Translations under genes and position numbers: made by a program
NCBI RefSeq assembly: GCF_900110505.1
Contig: NZ_FODZ01000005.1
Coordinates: 62,001-126,000 of the forward strand
Reading direction: 5' to 3'
DNA from: Luteibacter sp. UNC138MFCol5.1
Lineage (GTDB): Bacteria > Pseudomonadota > Gammaproteobacteria > Xanthomonadales > Rhodanobacteraceae
Length of the DNA stretch: 64,000 nucleotides
Shown: positions 51,647 to 60,131 of the stretch, piece after piece
Layout: each line of letters opens with the position of its first letter
How positions within the stretch are numbered: position 1 is the first letter of the stretch
Notes under the pieces: model-generated
The model's database searches: none
Told to the model about the DNA's origin: nothing
What the model saw: only the letters and a program-made list of their open reading frames with translations

Positions 51647-51660
51647 TCAGACTAGTCTGA
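51647..51660. promoter_or_regulatory. Perfect 14-bp palindrome, candidate operator
   Basis: TCAGACTAGTCTGA lies 30 bp after the hybrid kinase stop codon and 69 bp before the small GTG-start gene, in a region whose only other sequence is spacer. A further TCTGA half-site is at 51634-51638. It could bind the local response regulator or another dimeric factor. Confidence 0.45.
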
Positions 51661-51728
51661 TATGCGGTGCCGGCGCGTTCCGCCATCCTGTCAGCGAAAT
51701 CCTAAGCCGACTGCAGAGGAAGGCCGAC

Positions 51729-51944
51729 GTGACAGAGATCATCGATTACCACATCGCCGATACGAGCGACGGCTGGGGCATCTTTCGCGAGGGCATGCAG
51801 ATCGCCGTGCGGAAGGATCCCGCCGATGCCATCGCATTCGCGAACTTCTTCGCGGATCGCGAGACGCTGGCGACGCGGCAGCCGGTCATGGTGTCGGCGG
51901 ACAGCTGCCTGCATCGCATGCTGGGTCTGCTCCGCGCCGCCTAA
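51729..51944 (+). CDS. Small hypothetical protein
   Basis: 71 residues from a GTG start with a good ribosome site (GAGGAAGG, 6-7 nt upstream). Sequence: MTEIIDYHIADTSDGWGIFR at the N-terminus and a C-terminal region with a single Cys. No signal peptide, membrane helix or known family. It overlaps the end of the convergent four-helix gene by 4 bp. The ribosome site and the palindrome upstream argue that it is real. Confidence 0.55.
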   Translation: MTEIIDYHIADTSDGWGIFREGMQIAVRKDPADAIAFANFFADRETLATRQPVMVSADSCLHRMLGLLRAA

Positions 51945-52375
51945 CGTCCGGCGGCGCCGCCCAGATTGGTCATGTCCAGGTGCAGCAGGCGCAAACGCGC
52001 GATGTGGCGTCCGACCAGGGCGCGATCGCCCGATGTCGCTTCGAGTTTCAGGAAAGCATCGAGCAGGCGCCGCTCCATCTGCTCGAGGGTGCGGATGTAG
52101 GTCACGTCGGGATCGTGCGAAAGCTTCACCGACGCCTCCATCATCGTCCGGCGCACGCCGCTCATGGGGCCACCCGCGGTGGCCGGGCGGGCGCCGGTGG
52201 CCGTCACCTGCGACTGCAGGTCGCCGGCGATCGCGGTCAATGCATCGGCTGATTCTTCGAGGATGGCCTTGAGGCCGGGTTCGCGGACGCCGCGCGCGGC
52301 TTGCCGGTAGAGGTCGCGGTCCGCAATCACTCGCCTGATCAGGCCATTTACCACTCGGGTCGAAGTGCGTTCCAT
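51941..52375 (-). CDS. Helical protein, possibly PA2169-family four-helix bundle
   Basis: 144 residues, almost entirely helical. Regions VNGLIRRVIADRDLYRQAAR, ILEESADALTAIAGDLQSQV and ERRLLDAFLKLEATSGDRAL are spaced as in the ferritin-like PA2169/DUF2383 proteins often induced by stress, but the conserved core motif is not clear. Convergent with the small hypothetical gene. Family assignment tentative. Confidence 0.55.
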   Translation of the reverse strand: MERTSTRVVNGLIRRVIADRDLYRQAARGVREPGLKAILEESADALTAIAGDLQSQVTATGARPATAGGPMSGVRRTMMEASVKLSHDPDVTYIRTLEQMERRLLDAFLKLEATSGDRALVGRHIARLRLLHLDMTNLGGAAGR

Positions 52376-52441
52376 GGGCCAGACCTTAGACCCACGGCAC
52401 TTAGCCGGTCCTAAACGTCAGGGATTCCGGTCAGCGGGCGG

Positions 52442-53197
52442 TCATTCACCGAGTTCGAGTAACTGCAACGGCCGACCCGACGCATCTTTCAGGCCCGACT
52501 GCAGGTCCACCAGTTCCTGGATCGACGGGCACAGCGCCTGGATACGAGGCTTCAGCGCCGCCTGCAGCCTGGCGACCACGCGAGCCTGACCGCCCGTCGA
52601 TACCGAGGCCACGCGATCGCGCAAGGCGGCCGCGCCTTGCAGGTCGCCGCTCATGGCCAGCTGCATCGCCTCGCTGCCCACGTCCTGGGTCAGCACGGGG
52701 CCGACGTCCGCGACGATCTCCTGCGCGTAGGCGCGCATCGCGTCCTCCTGCCAGTCGCGGGTGCTCTGACTCGCGGCGATGCGGCGCTTGATGTCAGCCA
52801 CGCGCGTGTCGAGCACGCGGTCGAGCTCGCCGCTGGCCACCGCGTTCGGAGCGGCCGTCGCCGCCTCGTCGCGCACGGCGCGGGCGGCGAGATCGACCCC
52901 GTCGTTCGCGATCGCCTTCGCCCTGGGAACCAGGGCGCGGACGCGGCTTTCGAACATGCCCACGCGATCCTGCTCGTCCGGACGTAACGTCACCGCACGG
53001 CCGTCGGTGCGCAGGGCGCCGTCGTGCATCGACACGCTGCGGGGCGCGCCGTCGGCGCGGTCGAAGAGCAGGGCCTCGGGCTTCACGGTCAGGTCGTAGG
53101 TGCTCGCCACACGGCACGTCGTGGCGAGATCCTGGGCGGAAGCGGCGCACGTGGCGCCGATCGCGATGGCGAAGGTCAGCAGGCGGCGTGCGTTCAT
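52442..53197 (-). CDS. DUF2884-family periplasmic protein, paralogue 2
   Basis: 251 residues with a signal peptide (about 1-21, ending AASA). The run CRVASTYDLTVKPEALLFD, then VSMHDGALRTDGRAVTLRPD, and a C-terminal ALCPSIQELVDLQSGLKDASG match paralogue 1 at 47352-48173 segment by segment (Cys, HDG, LR-DG, a late Cys followed by LxxLQ and a 'DGRPLxL'-like end). Function unknown. The two paralogues bracket the kinase-regulator locus. Confidence 0.8.
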   Translation of the reverse strand: MNARRLLTFAIAIGATCAASAQDLATTCRVASTYDLTVKPEALLFDRADGAPRSVSMHDGALRTDGRAVTLRPDEQDRVGMFESRVRALVPRAKAIANDGVDLAARAVRDEAATAAPNAVASGELDRVLDTRVADIKRRIAASQSTRDWQEDAMRAYAQEIVADVGPVLTQDVGSEAMQLAMSGDLQGAAALRDRVASVSTGGQARVVARLQAALKPRIQALCPSIQELVDLQSGLKDASGRPLQLLELGE

Positions 53198-53258
53198 GGA
53201 TGCCCTTCCGGAAAACCCTTCGATAGCGGCCGGCGCGCGAATAGGGGCTGAACCGCGC

Positions 53259-53801
53259 TCAGAGGGAAGGTGCCGCGAACTGCTGACGGACGCGGAGGGT
53301 GCCGAGCACCCATGCGAGCCAGGCGAGCACCGGTATCGAGACGAGTTTCAGCACGACGCCGGCAAGCAGGATCGTCCGGCGGCGCGTCCACTCGGCCAGG
53401 TCGTCCGCCGAAAGCCCCGCCTGGGCCAGCACCGCGCCGACCTGCTTCCACTGGCCGAACTCGATCCAGGCCGTCCAGGCGAACCAGACGGCGAGCACGA
53501 GCGCGATCACGCGCAGGACGGAACGGCTCCAGGCGCGCCAGCGCAGCGCCGACAGCGTGACGGCGATCGTGACGAACGCGGCGAGCGCATAAGCCAGCGA
53601 CCACATCAGCCGCACGCGCGGGTCGGGCACGCCGGCCGCCAGCGCCTCGGTGCTCACCGCCCCGATGGCGCCGGCGCTGACCACGGCCGCGAACGCATGG
53701 ATCACGAAGCCGACCGCGGCGAGCAGCATCATGATCCATACGACGATGCGCCAGAGCGCGAAGGGCCGCGTACGCTTCGGCCCCCAGATGGCGACGGGCA
53801 C
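53259..53801 (-). CDS. Multi-pass membrane protein, function unknown
   Basis: 180 residues from GTG 53801, two bases after the peroxiredoxin stop codon, so translation is coupled. Four or five hydrophobic helices (about 15-40, 62-84, 90-112, 145-166). No family recognised. Starts VPVAIWGPKRTRPFALWRIV. The alternative is that the frame extends further upstream, but that would overlap the peroxiredoxin gene. Confidence 0.72.
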   Translation of the reverse strand: MPVAIWGPKRTRPFALWRIVVWIMMLLAAVGFVIHAFAAVVSAGAIGAVSTEALAAGVPDPRVRLMWSLAYALAAFVTIAVTLSALRWRAWSRSVLRVIALVLAVWFAWTAWIEFGQWKQVGAVLAQAGLSADDLAEWTRRRTILLAGVVLKLVSIPVLAWLAWVLGTLRVRQQFAAPSL

Positions 53802-53803
53802 GA

Positions 53804-54331
53804 TCAGGCACCCGCCTTCTTGAGGGCCGCGATGTCGGCGAGCACCTGGCCGGAGTTCTTTTCCGGATCGACGTCCTTGTAGACCTTGACGATCTTGCCG
53901 CTGGGGTCGATCAGGAACGTCTCGCGACGGGCGTACTTCTTGCCGGTCGGGGTCGTGGTCAGCACGTCGTACTTCACAGCGACCGCGCTGTCGGCGTCGG
54001 AGAGCAGCGGGAACGGCACGTGGTACTTCTCGGCGAATTCGGCGTGCGACTTCACGTCGTCGAGGCTGACGCCGAGGACCACCGCGCCGGCCTTGTGCAG
54101 CTTGGCGGTGTCGTCGCGGTAGGTGCAGACCTCCGTCGTGCAGCCGGCCGTGAAATCCTTCGGGTAGAAGTAGAGGACGAGCCACTTGCCCTGGTGGGTT
54201 TCGAGCGTATGCCAGTCGCCCTTCTGGTCCTGGAGGCGGAAATCGGGGGCCTTGTCGCCCACGGCGGGGCCGGCGGCCCAGGCCGAGACGGTGACGAGGG
54301 ACAACGCGATGAGGCTGAGGAGGCGACGCAT
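53804..54331 (-). CDS. Periplasmic thioredoxin-dependent peroxiredoxin (Bcp/PrxQ type)
   Basis: 175 residues with a signal peptide (about 1-20, ending AWAA), unlike the cytosolic Bcp. The peroxidatic Cys64 is in FTAGCTTEVC, with a resolving Cys69 five residues later, as in alpha2 PrxQ enzymes. It reduces peroxides in the envelope using a thioredoxin-like donor. Operon with the membrane protein gene downstream. Confidence 0.92.
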   Translation of the reverse strand: MRRLLSLIALSLVTVSAWAAGPAVGDKAPDFRLQDQKGDWHTLETHQGKWLVLYFYPKDFTAGCTTEVCTYRDDTAKLHKAGAVVLGVSLDDVKSHAEFAEKYHVPFPLLSDADSAVAVKYDVLTTTPTGKKYARRETFLIDPSGKIVKVYKDVDPEKNSGQVLADIAALKKAGA

Positions 54332-54397
54332 GGGGAACCTCTGGACGAGTGGAATCGCGTGAGTGTACTCGCCGTGGCGACGATGGGATGGCGCGCA

Positions 54398-54422
54398 CGA
54401 AAAAGCGCCCCTGGGGGCGCTT
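54398..54422 (-). terminator. Intrinsic terminator on the minus strand
   Basis: On the minus strand the stem AAGCGCCCC / GGGGCGCTT is followed by TTTTT. It lies downstream of the exported-protein gene (54627-55079) and its REP-like repeats, and would terminate that transcript before the peroxiredoxin gene. Confidence 0.7.
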
Positions 54423-54434
54423 CGGTGATCGGTT

Positions 54435-54624
54435 GGAGCGGACCCGGCCGCGATCGTCGAGACACTAAAAGCTATCGCGGCCAGGTCCGCTCCTACACGT
54501 AAGGCGCCTTTGGCGGGTTGGCGCGGCCTGAAAGCAATCGTTCAGTGGCGCGATGTCGGTCCTTGAATGCTTCGCTAAAGCTATCGCGGCCAGGTCCGCT
54601 CCTACACGTAAGGCGCCTTTGGCG
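54435..54624. repeat. REP-like inverted repeat and two perfect 48-bp direct repeats
   Basis: Two identical 48-bp copies (54468-54515 and 54577-54624) are 109 bp apart; each starts AAAGCTATCGCGGCCAGGTC and ends GCGCCTTTGGCG. The first copy also pairs with an inverted partner at 54435-54453 (GGAGCGGACCCGGCCGCGAT against ATCGCGGCCAGGTCCGCTCC), which gives a long hairpin. The second copy reaches to 2 bp before the stop codon of the next gene. Related shorter palindromes occur at 15142-15176. Confidence 0.88.
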
Positions 54625-54626
54625 CC

Positions 54627-55079
54627 TTACTTGAGACGCTCGATCTCGAACTTGCTCAGGTCGACGCCGAGGTTGAAGCCGCGGCCCGTGCCGGTGACGG
54701 CCAGGGACACTTCGCCCTTGGTCATCGCGGCGCTCTCGGCCGACTTCACGATACCGGCGTTGGCGCCGCCGCTCGCGTATTCGCCGTAGATCTCGCTGAT
54801 GCCCTTGACGTTGGTGAACTCGCCCTTGCCGCCTTCGATGCTGAACTTGCCGGCGGTGAGGCCGCCGCCACGCACGTGGATGATCACGTCCGCGCTCTGC
54901 CCGTTATCGCAGCGGACATGGCCGCGGCCGTCGGCCTTCTTGTAGATGGCGGCCCAGCCCGTGGTGCTGAACGTCATGTGGCACTTGGTCGCGGCCTCGG
55001 CGGCAGCCGACGGCTGGGCGGCGAAGACGCCCGCGGCGGCCAGGACGACGGCGGCGATACCCGTGATGCGCTTGATCAT
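54627..55079 (-). CDS. Small exported protein of unknown function
   Basis: 150 residues. Signal peptide about 1-27 (ending PSAAA). The mature domain of about 120 residues contains CHMTFSTTGWAAIYKKADGR, RCDNGQSADVIIHVRGGGLT and GVDLSKFEIERLK, a beta-rich pattern found in hypothetical proteins of Xanthomonads. Two Cys may pair. ATG 55079 has an AGGGAG ribosome site 8 nt upstream. Its stop codon abuts the direct repeat. Confidence 0.75.
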   Translation of the reverse strand: MIKRITGIAAVVLAAAGVFAAQPSAAAEAATKCHMTFSTTGWAAIYKKADGRGHVRCDNGQSADVIIHVRGGGLTAGKFSIEGGKGEFTNVKGISEIYGEYASGGANAGIVKSAESAAMTKGEVSLAVTGTGRGFNLGVDLSKFEIERLK

Positions 55080-55297
55080 GTGTGGTTCTCCCTGCTTTTG
55101 AGGTGACGACGAATGGCGCGGCATGGTGGCTCGCAACCACTTACGGGGCGGATTCTCCGCTCACGAATGTGAAGAAACACGGAGCGTCGCGAGGGCCGTT
55201 CAGCGAACGAGAGGGTTTGTCGGACGGTTCGTGAAGCGCCCTCGCCGACACTTCGGGCTCGGCCTAAGATCGACCCAACCCCCAGGAGGCCATCCCC

Positions 55298-55711
55298 ATG
55301 CCCAAGAACATCCTCGTCGGCTACGACGGTTCCGCGACCGCCCGCCGGGCCTATGGTTTCGCCCTCGAACTGGCGGCCTGCGCCGGGGCGAAGGTCCACG
55401 TGATCCGGGTCGAACAGCTGGAGAACGGGGCGGACGTCTCCGCCCTGCTCATGACCGACAACAGCGACGATCGGCTGCGCGCGCTGCGGGACGAGGTCGC
55501 CGGCCTCGCGCAGGGTGGCGGGGTGCCGGTCGACGTCGAGCTGCTCCAGGGGAGCCCCGGGGATGCCCTGCTCTCCTATGTCGCCCGGCACGGCGTGGAT
55601 CACATCGTGATCGGCCACAGCGAACGGGGCGCCCTGGCCCGCTGGCTGGTCGGTTCGACCTCGACGGACGTGCTCGCGAAAGCCCATGTGCCGGTCACCG
55701 TGGTGCGCTGA
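55298..55711 (+). CDS. Universal stress protein (UspA family)
   Basis: 137 residues, a single Usp domain. It starts MPKNILVGYDGSATARRAYG and carries the ATP-binding-type motif G-x2-G-x9-GS in VIGHSERGALARWLVGS. Such proteins help survive starvation and oxidative stress by unknown chemistry. An AGGAGG ribosome site precedes the start. Confidence 0.93.
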   Translation: MPKNILVGYDGSATARRAYGFALELAACAGAKVHVIRVEQLENGADVSALLMTDNSDDRLRALRDEVAGLAQGGGVPVDVELLQGSPGDALLSYVARHGVDHIVIGHSERGALARWLVGSTSTDVLAKAHVPVTVVR

Positions 55712-55783
55712 CGGCCCGCCTTTGTCACAATCCGGTCATTGCCCGAAGGGGGCGCACGACCAAGTGATCGAGGAACACCCGCA

Positions 55784-56605
55784 GTGAGCTATGCCGCCAC
55801 CTTGCCATGGACGCTCGAAAAACTGGACCTCTCGCGCATCGAGATCGAGAAGGTCAGGGCCAACGAAGACCTTTTCCTGCTGCTCTGCAGCTCGTCGTTC
55901 GTCGAGAGCGGGTCCGATCTCTACACGCACAACCTCGTCGACCATTTCGCCGGCGACGACGAACTGCAGGGCTGGCTCCGCGATCATTGGGAGCACGAGG
56001 AACTCCAGCACGGCCGCGCCCTCGCGGCCTACGTGAAGCACGTCTGGCCCGAGTTCGACTGGGATACCGGCTTCCGCAACTTCTTCGCGCATTACGGCTC
56101 GGTGTGCACCGCCGAGGAGCTGGAGCCCAACCGCGGCCTCGAGCTCGCGGCGCGCTGCGTCGTGGAGACGGGCACCGCGAGCCTCTATCGCGCGCTCAAC
56201 GACGTCACCGACGAACCCGTGCTGCGCGAGCTGACCAACCTCATCAAGAGCGACGAGGTGCGTCATTACAAGCATTTCTACCAGCACTTCCGCGTCTATC
56301 GCACGCGCGACCGCATCGGCCGCCTGAGCACCTTCCGCACGCTGCTCAAGCGCCTGCGCGAGATCAAGAACGAGGACAGCGACATCGCGCTGCGCCACGT
56401 GTTCAACGTGCGCTATCCGGAAAAGGCGCACGACGACGCGGAGTTCCGCCGGATCACGGCGCGCGCGGAAGGCCTGCTCAAGCGGCACATCCCCGCGGAG
56501 ATGACCGTGAAGATGCTGCTGCGTCCGCTGGATCTTCCGCCGAAGCTCAACGCGATGCTCGAGTGGCCGCTGACGCGGATCACCGAGAAGCTGTTCCTGC
56601 ACTGA
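55784..56605 (+). CDS. Ferritin-like di-iron protein
   Basis: 273 residues, mostly helical. Two ExxH motifs place iron ligands: HEELQHG (E73xxH76) and SDEVRHYKHF (about 170-180), with matching Glu residues in ETGTASLYRA. This is the pattern of ferritin-like oxygenases or fatty-acid desaturase-like proteins. Length and C-terminal extension do not match a named enzyme that I know. GTG at 55784 with GAGGA 11 nt upstream starts the fold. The function is open; a di-iron centre is likely. Confidence 0.8.
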   Translation: MSYAATLPWTLEKLDLSRIEIEKVRANEDLFLLLCSSSFVESGSDLYTHNLVDHFAGDDELQGWLRDHWEHEELQHGRALAAYVKHVWPEFDWDTGFRNFFAHYGSVCTAEELEPNRGLELAARCVVETGTASLYRALNDVTDEPVLRELTNLIKSDEVRHYKHFYQHFRVYRTRDRIGRLSTFRTLLKRLREIKNEDSDIALRHVFNVRYPEKAHDDAEFRRITARAEGLLKRHIPAEMTVKMLLRPLDLPPKLNAMLEWPLTRITEKLFLH

Positions 56606-56641
56606 TCGTCGTACCGGCCCTCGCCGGTGCGACGGTGCGGG

Positions 56642-57349
56642 TCATTTCTTCTTCGGCAGCGCCGTCCACTTGTCCGGATCGAACCCGCCGGTCTCGAACG
56701 TCAGCGTGGTTTCGCCGCGGCTGATGGTGACCACGTCGATGGTCAGGCGTTTCGTTTTCGCCAGGTCCTTCAGGAACTGGGCGTCGTTGCGGAACAGCAG
56801 CGCCGGTTCGCCGGTCGGCGGCCGGAACGCCTTGATCGTCTTCGTCTTGCCGTCGAACGTCGCCTTCAGCGAGCAGTCGCCCTTGCAGACGAAGCCCTTC
56901 CCGCTCGTGGCATAGAGGAACACGCTCTGCCCCCAGGCGGTGTGGCGGCGCAGGATCAGCCGTACCGTCTGGTCGCCGGTGGGCCGGCTCGACTGGATCG
57001 TCGCCGTGCTCTGCGTGCCGCCCTGCATGGGCGAGGTCTGGTAGAGCCACAGCGCCGCCAGGCGATTCTTCTCGCTCGTGGCCTTGTAGTTGGCTTCGAG
57101 CCCGTCGAGCGTCTTCTTCACCTCGGTCGCCGCCGGCGTGTCCGGATACTTGTCGACGATCTCGTGGCCGAGCTGCACCGCCGGGCCGTCGTTGTGCAGT
57201 TTGACGAGCTGCTGGTAAGTCTCGAGCTTCTTCGCCGCTTCCTCGGCCTGGTTGTTCGCGGCGGGCGCCTGCGCGGCCTGCTGGTCCTGCGGCGACGAAC
57301 AGGCGGTGGCGAGCGCGGCGCTGGCGAGAAGGATGGCGATACGGCGCAT
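56642..57349 (-). CDS. Lipoprotein of unknown function
   Basis: 235 residues. Lipoprotein signal MRRIAILLASAALATACSSP with lipobox ATAC. Residues 20-100 are helical (QAEEAAKKLETYQQLVKLHN, TEVKKTLDGLEANYKATSEK), followed by a beta-rich domain with CKGDCSLKATFDGKTKTIKA, whose two Cys are close together. Not recognised. It is convergent with the ferritin-like gene. Confidence 0.78.
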   Translation of the reverse strand: MRRIAILLASAALATACSSPQDQQAAQAPAANNQAEEAAKKLETYQQLVKLHNDGPAVQLGHEIVDKYPDTPAATEVKKTLDGLEANYKATSEKNRLAALWLYQTSPMQGGTQSTATIQSSRPTGDQTVRLILRRHTAWGQSVFLYATSGKGFVCKGDCSLKATFDGKTKTIKAFRPPTGEPALLFRNDAQFLKDLAKTKRLTIDVVTISRGETTLTFETGGFDPDKWTALPKKK

Positions 57350-57460
57350 GATCTTGCGAACCCCCGGCAGGAAAGGACCTAGCTTCGCCGATAGGGCCGC
57401 GCCGATCAATTTCGCGCGGCGGCCGGGAGTAAAATCGGGGATCGCCTCAAAGGAACGCCC

Positions 57461-58720
57461 ATGCCGCCATCTTCCCCCGGAGCGGTGTCGCTGCTTCGCT
57501 ATCGCGCCTTCGTGCAGTTCTGGTTCGCGAAGAACGCCTCCAGCTTCGGCTTCCAGATGATGTCGGTCGCGGTCGGCTGGCAGGTCTACGAGATCACCCA
57601 CCGTGCCCTCGACCTCGGCCTCATCGGCCTCGCCCAGTTCATTCCCTCGGTGCTCCTCGCCCTCCCCGCCGGTCACGTCGCCGACCAGTTCGATCGCCGC
57701 CGCATCGTCACGGTCTGCCAGGCCGTCGAATGGATCGCCATCGCCCTGCTCGCCGGCTTCAGCCTGTCGGGGCACCTGAACGAAGCCGGCATCCTGGGGC
57801 TGGTCTTCGTCGTGAGCACCGCCAAGGCCTTCGAGTTTCCGGCGCTGCAATCGATGCTGCCCGCGCTCGTGCCGGCGACGGTGCTGCCGCGTGCGATGGC
57901 CGCGAACGCCGCGGCCGGCCAGGCCGCGATGATCGCCGGACCGGCCCTCGGCGGCCTGCTCTACGTCGCCGGCGCCGCGACGGTCTACGGCGTATCCGCC
58001 CTGCTCTACCTGGTCGCGCTGGCGCTGATGACGCGACTGGCGTACGACCACCTGCCGCCGCGCCGCGAACCGGCGACGCTGAAAACCCTCTTCGCGGGCG
58101 TGCATTTCATCCGCCATCGGCCGGCGGTCTTCGGCGTCATCTCGCTCGACCTCTTCGCGGTGCTGCTGGGCGGCGCCACGGCGCTGCTGCCGATCTTCGC
58201 GAAGGACATCCTCCACACGGGCCCCTGGGGGCTCGGCGTGCTCCGGGCCGCTCCCGCCGTGGGCGCCCTCCTCATGTCGCTCTGGCTGACACGCCATTCG
58301 CTGGAACGCCGGGTCGGCCCGATCATGTTCGCCTCGGTGGCCGGATTCGGCGTGGCCACGCTGGTCTTCGCCCTGTCCACCACCCTGTGGCTTTCGGTGA
58401 CGGCCCTGTTCGCCCTCGGCGCGTTCGACATGGTCAGCATGGTCATCCGCGGCGCGCTCGTCCAGCTGGAAACCCCGGACGACATGCGCGGCCGCGTCAG
58501 CGCGGTCAACGCGATCTTCGTGAACACCTCCAACCAGCTGGGCGAGTTCGAATCCGGCCTGCTGGCCGCCGCCCTGGGCGCGGTCAACGCGACCCTGATC
58601 GGCGGCATCGGCACCCTGGTCGTGGTGGGCCTCTGGATGTGGTGGTTTCCCTCGCTGCGCCGCCGGCAAGGCCTGGTATCCGACCCGGAGCCGGTCGAAG
58701 GCGCCACCGGCACCATCTGA
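57461..58720 (+). CDS. MFS transporter (MFS_3/EntS-like)
   Basis: 419 residues, 12 predicted helices. Early motif VAVGWQVYEITHRALDLGLI and the loop GHVADQFDRRRIV (motif A between helices 2 and 3) mark the major facilitator superfamily, in the branch that includes EntS and other drug/siderophore exporters. The substrate is unknown. No siderophore genes adjoin it. Confidence 0.92.
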   Translation: MPPSSPGAVSLLRYRAFVQFWFAKNASSFGFQMMSVAVGWQVYEITHRALDLGLIGLAQFIPSVLLALPAGHVADQFDRRRIVTVCQAVEWIAIALLAGFSLSGHLNEAGILGLVFVVSTAKAFEFPALQSMLPALVPATVLPRAMAANAAAGQAAMIAGPALGGLLYVAGAATVYGVSALLYLVALALMTRLAYDHLPPRREPATLKTLFAGVHFIRHRPAVFGVISLDLFAVLLGGATALLPIFAKDILHTGPWGLGVLRAAPAVGALLMSLWLTRHSLERRVGPIMFASVAGFGVATLVFALSTTLWLSVTALFALGAFDMVSMVIRGALVQLETPDDMRGRVSAVNAIFVNTSNQLGEFESGLLAAALGAVNATLIGGIGTLVVVGLWMWWFPSLRRRQGLVSDPEPVEGATGTI

Positions 58721-58782
58721 CACGGACGAAAAAACGTGCTATTGGTTGGCCGTCTATACCTCCAAAAGGGGACGGTATCACC

Positions 58783-60087
58783 ATGAAGCGCCTGCTCGTC
58801 GCCATTCTCGTTCTCACCGCCGCGCCCGCGTTCGCGGCGCATACGTCGCCCGCCAGCCTCGACGCCGCGCTCGCCCAGGGCAAGCGCGAGAACAAGCCGG
58901 TCCTCGTCGATTTCCAGGCGGTGTGGTGTTACTCGTGCTACTTCATGGCGAGCCACGTGCTCAACGGCAAGGAGTGGGACGACCTCAACAGCAAGGTCGT
59001 GTTCTACGAGGCGGATGCCGACAAGCCGGCCGACAAGGCCTGGATGACGAAGTGGAACGTCCACTTCCTGCCCACCTATGTCGCCATCGGCCCCGACGGC
59101 GAAGAGCTCGGCCGCATCCTCGCGGAGCGTCCGCGCGACACGTTCTACAAGGAGGTGGCCGGCATCCTGTCCGGCGACGCGCGCCTGTCGAAGCTGAAGG
59201 CGGATGCGGCGAAGGGCTCGATGGCGGCGGTCGCCGACGTGCTCGATACCTACCAGCTGCACTATGCCGGCAAGGAGGGCATGGCCTGGTTCGCCACCCT
59301 GCCGCCGATGGTGCGGAACGTGTCCGACAAGGACAAGCGCGTGGCGTTGGCGAAGCAACGCCTCCTGCTGCTGCAGGCGAAGGACGCGAAGGACGACAAG
59401 GGCATCGTCGATGCCGCGACGAAGGTGCTGGCCGGCGACATCGGCTGCGAGCGTCCCTACGTGCTCGACGACCTCGTCGGCGCCAGCAAGTCGCAGCCGG
59501 ACGCCGATCGCAAGACACTGCTCGCGCCGCAGAAGGCACCGTACGAATCGTTCCTGTCCACCCAGGTCTTCACCGCCGCGCCCGCGTGCGCCGATCAGCG
59601 GAGCGCGGTACTCACCGCCGCTGACCTCGACGCGGCCCTCGGCGATACCGCCGGGGAGCAGGCGGTCCTGCGCAAGGCCATCGATCTCAGCCGCGAGAAG
59701 CTCCACGGCGATCTCCGCAGCGACCGCAACCTCGCCGACAACCTTCGGGTCTACCTCGTCCGCGCGAAGGCCGGCGATGAACTCGACACGCTGGAGAAGC
59801 AGCTGATCGCCGCCTGGCCCGACGACTACGTCTACAACTATCGCTACGGCAGGCGCCTGGTCGAAAGCGGCAAGGCGGCCGAAGCCCTTCCCTATCTCGA
59901 TGCGGCCGCGAAGAAAGCCTACGGTGCGAACCGCATCGTCGTCGCGACCTACCAGGTGAAGGCGCTGCGTGCCACGAATCGCGACGCGGAGGCGAAGAAG
60001 GTGGTCGCCGCCACCACGGCCGCCGAAGGCAAGGCGTTTCCGGATCAGGTGAAGAAACTGCAGGCATCGTTGACGTCGGCCGGCTGA
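58783..60087 (+). CDS. Periplasmic thioredoxin-fold protein with TPR-like C-terminal region
   Basis: 434 residues. Signal peptide about 1-19 (ending AFAA). Residues 25-145 form a thioredoxin domain with active-site W48-C49-Y50-S51-C52, a CxxC, and the cis-Pro region NVHFLPTYVAIGPDG; this resembles the DsbD C-terminal domain and thioredoxin-like periplasmic reductants. Residues about 170-434 are helical, with tetratricopeptide-like repeats (for example GRRLVESGKAAEALPYLDAA). ATG 58783 begins the signal peptide. Confidence 0.88.
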   Translation: MKRLLVAILVLTAAPAFAAHTSPASLDAALAQGKRENKPVLVDFQAVWCYSCYFMASHVLNGKEWDDLNSKVVFYEADADKPADKAWMTKWNVHFLPTYVAIGPDGEELGRILAERPRDTFYKEVAGILSGDARLSKLKADAAKGSMAAVADVLDTYQLHYAGKEGMAWFATLPPMVRNVSDKDKRVALAKQRLLLLQAKDAKDDKGIVDAATKVLAGDIGCERPYVLDDLVGASKSQPDADRKTLLAPQKAPYESFLSTQVFTAAPACADQRSAVLTAADLDAALGDTAGEQAVLRKAIDLSREKLHGDLRSDRNLADNLRVYLVRAKAGDELDTLEKQLIAAWPDDYVYNYRYGRRLVESGKAAEALPYLDAAAKKAYGANRIVVATYQVKALRATNRDAEAKKVVAATTAAEGKAFPDQVKKLQASLTSAG

Positions 60088-60131
60088 CCGCACCTGTTAC
60101 GCTGCCGGCTCCCTCATGAGAGAGCCGGCAC

